NCBI GenBank assembly: GCA_049594615.1
Contig: JBMYJR010000001.1
Coordinates: 88,274 to 152,273, forward strand
Length of the DNA stretch: 64,000 bases
From: CAXPZW01 sp049594615
GTDB lineage: Bacteria; Bacteroidota; Bacteroidia; Flavobacteriales_D; Sanyastnellaceae
Direction of reading: 5' to 3'
Shown here in pieces: positions 61,503 through 64,000 of this stretch. Both the position numbers and the translations under genes were made by a program. Under the pieces are notes generated by a model. The model had not been told where the DNA came from and did not search any database. It worked only from the letters and a program-made list of their open reading frames with translations. Numbering within the stretch: position 1 is the first letter of the stretch; each line of letters opens with the position of its first letter.

Positions 61503-62720
61503 ATGGAATCCACCTACGACATTGCCATTGTTGGCGGCGGCATTGTGGGGGCCGCAACCTTCTACCGGTTGCAAGAGGCCTACCCGCACCTGCGCATCGT
61601 CGTCCTTGAAAAAGAAGGCCTGTTGGCCGATCACCAAACCGGACACAACTCCGGGGTCATCCACAGCGGATTGTACTACAAACCCGGCAGCCTCAAGGCG
61701 GTCAATTGCGTACAAGGACGCCGCGACTTGGTGAAATTTGCTGCCAAGTACGGCGTGGACCACGACGTGTGTGGCAAAGTGGTAGTGGCCGCCGATGAGT
61801 CGGAGCTGCCCATGCTGGAGAAGATCTGGAGCACCGGACTCCAGAACGAGGTGGAAGGCATTCGCCGCATCAACGGCGATGAGGTCCGTGAGATTGAACC
61901 GTTTGTCAAAGGTGTGGCCGGCATTCACGTGCCGTGCACCGGCATCATTGACTTCCGCGGGGCCACCGATAAAATGGCTGAGATCGCCCTGGGCATCCAA
62001 CCCGAAAGCAAGGTCTCGCTCAACACCGAAGTGCAAGGCATCACCCGCGGAGTGGTGAGTACCGTGCACACCAACCGCGGCGACATCCAAGCCAAGCACC
62101 TGATCTTTTGTGCGGGCCTCCAAGCCGACCGCTTGGCCAAAAAAGACGGGGTAGACCTCAAGGAAAAGATCGTGGGCTTCCGCGGCGATTACTACGAGCT
62201 CACCGACCAAGGCAAGCACAAGGTCAAACACCTGATTTACCCGGTGCCGAATCCGGATTTCCCTTTTTTGGGCGTGCACTTCACCCGCATGACCAACGGC
62301 GAAATCGAGTGTGGCCCCAACGCGGTGTTCACCTTCAAGCGTGAAGGCTACGGCAAAACCGACTTCTCCTTGCGCGACACGGCCGATGCACTTAGCTACG
62401 GTGGCACTTGGAAGCTCTTCTTCAACAACATGAAATTCGGAATCGACGAGTACCGGCGCGCGTTTAGCAAGCGCCGATTCCTGCACACCCTTCAGCGCTT
62501 GATTCCAGATTTGGAGATGGACGATCTGCGTCCTGGACGTGCAGGCGTACGCGCATTGCTGCTCAGCACCGATGGCGACACTCGCGATGATTTTCGCATT
62601 GAATACACGCCAGGTTCCATCCACGTATTGAACGCACCATCTCCTGCAGCCACAGCATCGTTGGCCATTGGCGCCAACGTGCGCGACATGGCGGCCAAGC
62701 ACTTCAACTTGGACCAATAA
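61503..62720 (+). CDS. lhgO: L-2-hydroxyglutarate oxidase
   Basis: 405 aa FAD enzyme. The dinucleotide motif IVGGGIVGAATFYRL is near residues 9-23, and GHNSGVIHSGLYYKPGSLKA and GRAGVRALLLS are family marks. It oxidises L-2-hydroxyglutarate to 2-oxoglutarate, a clean-up step, probably passing electrons to the quinone pool. Start ATG 61503 follows the promoter. A terminator follows the stop. Confidence 0.95.
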   Translation: MESTYDIAIVGGGIVGAATFYRLQEAYPHLRIVVLEKEGLLADHQTGHNSGVIHSGLYYKPGSLKAVNCVQGRRDLVKFAAKYGVDHDVCGKVVVAADESELPMLEKIWSTGLQNEVEGIRRINGDEVREIEPFVKGVAGIHVPCTGIIDFRGATDKMAEIALGIQPESKVSLNTEVQGITRGVVSTVHTNRGDIQAKHLIFCAGLQADRLAKKDGVDLKEKIVGFRGDYYELTDQGKHKVKHLIYPVPNPDFPFLGVHFTRMTNGEIECGPNAVFTFKREGYGKTDFSLRDTADALSYGGTWKLFFNNMKFGIDEYRRAFSKRRFLHTLQRLIPDLEMDDLRPGRAGVRALLLSTDGDTRDDFRIEYTPGSIHVLNAPSPAATASLAIGANVRDMAAKHFNLDQ

Positions 62721-62746
62721 AAAAGCCCCGGGGATCCCGAGGCTTT
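62721..62746 (+). terminator. Rho-independent terminator after lhgO
   Basis: AAAGCCcCGGG / CCCGaGGCTTT with a GAT loop and short T-run. Confidence 0.75.
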
Positions 62747-62767
62747 CTGGTCACACGTGGCGCGTGA

Positions 62768-63121
62768 TTATTTCTTATTTGCGGTCTTTTTAACCGGGGT
62801 CACTGCACTGGTGCTCGCCTTGGGCTCAGTAGCAGCTGGCTTGGCAGTGGCGGTAGCAGTGGTGGTGCCAGCAGTACCTTTGGCGCGACGGGCTTTGCGA
62901 CCCTTGCGGCCTTTTTCCGCAGTAGCGGTGGCGGCAGGAGTGCAGCAACCTGCTTTGCCTTCCTGTGCGGTGGCAGTCGTTTTGCCACTGCAGCAAGACT
63001 TCGAGCAAGACTTCTTCACCTCGGTTTTCGTGGTTTCAGCAGGTTTCTTCTCGGCAGTGGTCTGAGCGCTCAAGGCGCCTGCGAAGGCGACCATGGCCAA
63101 CAGCATCATCAGCTTTTTCAT
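62768..63121 (-). CDS. Secreted low-complexity Ala/Thr/Lys-rich protein with cysteine cluster
   Basis: 117 aa. Signal peptide (MKKLMMLLAMVAFAGALSAQ); the mature part is Ala/Thr/Lys-rich and very basic with KSCSKSCCSGKT and KAGCCTP cysteine clusters and GRKGRKARRAK in the middle. It could bind metal or nucleic acid or a negatively charged glycan in the periplasm, but no family is recognised. Codon use is consistent with its neighbours. Confidence 0.65.
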   Translation of the reverse strand: MKKLMMLLAMVAFAGALSAQTTAEKKPAETTKTEVKKSCSKSCCSGKTTATAQEGKAGCCTPAATATAEKGRKGRKARRAKGTAGTTTATATAKPAATEPKASTSAVTPVKKTANKK

Positions 63122-63217
63122 ATCTCTTGGTGCTATGTTTCTAAAATTGAGTCTCCTAAAGTACTGAAAAAGTCATGCCAACGTGACCATCATCAGCCGC
63201 TTGCTGCGGGCTTCGGT

Positions 63218-63225
63218 TATCTTTG
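63218..63225 (+). promoter_or_regulatory. -7 element for the DUF2807 gene
   Basis: TATCTTTG, an exact match, 18 nt before ATG 63243. It excludes the upstream in-frame ATG/ACG-type readings from 63183. Confidence 0.55.
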
Positions 63226-63242
63226 GACCCAACGTGAAGACC

Positions 63243-63962
63243 ATGCAGAAGTTGTTTTTCCTCTTGGTAGCCTTGGTGGTGATCACCGGCTGCGACTCCG
63301 GAATTGAAGGCGTTGGAGCCCCCATTGAAGAAGCGCGCATTGTCGCTCCTTTTGAAGTGTTGGTGGTGGAGAGCTCGGTAAACGTCAATCTGTTCAATAC
63401 CAAGCGCGGGGAAGAGCCTCGGGTGGTAGTACACGCCGAGGCCAATCTGCAGCCTTACGTGGTCACCGAGGTCAAGGACCCCAAATTGACCGTTTCCTTT
63501 GAGGAAAACTTGCGCAGCGTAAGCGGCATTACTGTAGATGTATACTGCAACAACTTGCTCAAGCTTATTCACCGTGGAAGCGGACAAATCGCCGGTGCGC
63601 AAACCTTGAAGTTTGTGCACTTGTTTGTGCAAAACGAGGGCAGCGGCGACGTTATTTTGGACTTGCGGGGCGATGAACTTCAAGTCAAGAACGACGGCAG
63701 TGGGGACGTGGATCTCACCGGAAAAGCCCGCGAGGCGCGTCTTGAACTCGGAGGCTCAGGCGATGTGAATGCACTGGGCTTCAACGTGCGTATTGCCGAG
63801 GCCCGCAACGAGGGCAGCGGCAACCTGAGTTTGAATGCCCGACGAGAAATAGAAGCGGTACTTGAAGGCAGCGGGGACATCAAATACCTGTTCGAAGGGC
63901 AGGACGATGACCTTGATTTGGAACGGGATGGCTCCGGCCAGCTTGTGCGCCTCAAAAATTGA
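63243..63962 (+). CDS. DUF2807 (GIN domain) lipoprotein
   Basis: 239 aa from ATG 63243. The lipobox VITGC is followed by a right-handed beta-helix (DUF2807) with GSGD-type turns about every 20 residues: NEGSGDVILDLRGDELQVKN, NDGSGDVDLTGKA, GGSGDVNALG, NEGSGNLSL, EGSGDIKYL, DGSGQLV. These head-GIN proteins are probably surface-located in Bacteroidota; function is unknown. It has its own promoter. The last 38 nt of the window hold nothing visible. Confidence 0.9.
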   Translation: MQKLFFLLVALVVITGCDSGIEGVGAPIEEARIVAPFEVLVVESSVNVNLFNTKRGEEPRVVVHAEANLQPYVVTEVKDPKLTVSFEENLRSVSGITVDVYCNNLLKLIHRGSGQIAGAQTLKFVHLFVQNEGSGDVILDLRGDELQVKNDGSGDVDLTGKAREARLELGGSGDVNALGFNVRIAEARNEGSGNLSLNARREIEAVLEGSGDIKYLFEGQDDDLDLERDGSGQLVRLKN

Positions 63963-64000
63963 TGTTTTGCAACGAATTCCCATTTTGGCACGTTTTCGGT

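Noticed and set aside
61476..62717. Long open frame antisense to L-2-hydroxyglutarate oxidase (and similar ones opposite the patatin, argS and paaE)
   Set aside because: High-G+C antisense frames without family motifs, opposite genes with complete motifs.

Overview
The window is bacterial chromosome from a member of the Bacteroidota, most likely order Flavobacteriales (Cryomorphaceae/Schleiferiaceae-like) with unusually high G+C. The grounds are the class-typical -7 element TAnnTTTG in front of many genes, T9SS C-terminal sorting domains, a TonB receptor with a carboxypeptidase-like N-terminus, the cysteine motif GCTDxxACNY seen in marine Flavobacteriales secreted proteins, the order bamD-rpoZ-coaBC-DUF4835-recN, a flavobacterial serine palmitoyltransferase, DUF2805 and DUF2807 proteins, and menB. 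The genus cannot be settled from sequence reading alone. I found no rRNA, tRNA, CRISPR array, prophage or insertion sequence. One 10-N assembly gap lies inside truA.

Layout. 1-6.9 kb: a partial outer-membrane barrel/TSP3/SPOR protein, an M61 peptidase, rarA, class II aldolase and a cytosolic BtuF-like protein. 6.9-10.2 kb: an AT-richer island with a membrane-anchored AraC-type regulator, a T9SS cargo protein and a dihaem lipoprotein, closed by a structured attC-like element. 10.3-18.1 kb: menB, a patatin with an outer-membrane barrel, and a small surface-glycan group (Gfo/Idh oxidoreductase, a broken glycosyltransferase, a Wzx-like flippase, a FemAB/GNAT-like protein). 18.3-23.6 kb: a signalling cluster, all on the minus strand, with a lone receiver, a REC-PAS-histidine kinase, two NarL-type regulators and a REC-SpoIIE phosphatase. 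23.6-29.4 kb: a secreted unknown, a ligase-associated DEXH helicase and a TonB receptor. 29.4-34.3 kb: the conserved bamD-rpoZ-coaBC-porD-recN operon. 34.7-40.1 kb: serine palmitoyltransferase, truA, two lipoproteins and argS. 40.1-46.0 kb: two tandem choice-of-anchor-B T9SS proteins, a small unknown and a DPP III lipoprotein. 46.2-51.6 kb: a helicase, a SRPBCC protein, tsaD, an MsbA-type exporter and a PaaI thioesterase. 51.6-56.2 kb: phenylacetyl-CoA epoxidase, with paaABCD on the minus strand and paaE on the plus strand beyond a haem-binding T9SS protein. 56.2-64 kb: hemE, two OmpA-like proteins, an UMF1/Atg22-like MFS carrier, a DUF2805 protein, L-2-hydroxyglutarate oxidase, a lysine/alanine/cysteine-rich secreted protein and a DUF2807 lipoprotein.

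How the parts fit together. Most genes are core housekeeping: replication restart, t6A and pseudouridine tRNA modification, CoA, haem and menaquinone synthesis, and envelope assembly. Accessory functions are phenylacetate ring epoxidation with a candidate operator, exported T9SS cargo, surface polysaccharide, and a two-component cluster in which a palindromic site lies upstream of one response-regulator gene. The most unusual items are the AT-rich island with its attC-like end, the palindromes at 20.9 kb and 54.1 kb, the compact six-gene-product phosphotransfer cluster, and several promoters placed so close to start codons that the mRNAs should be almost leaderless.
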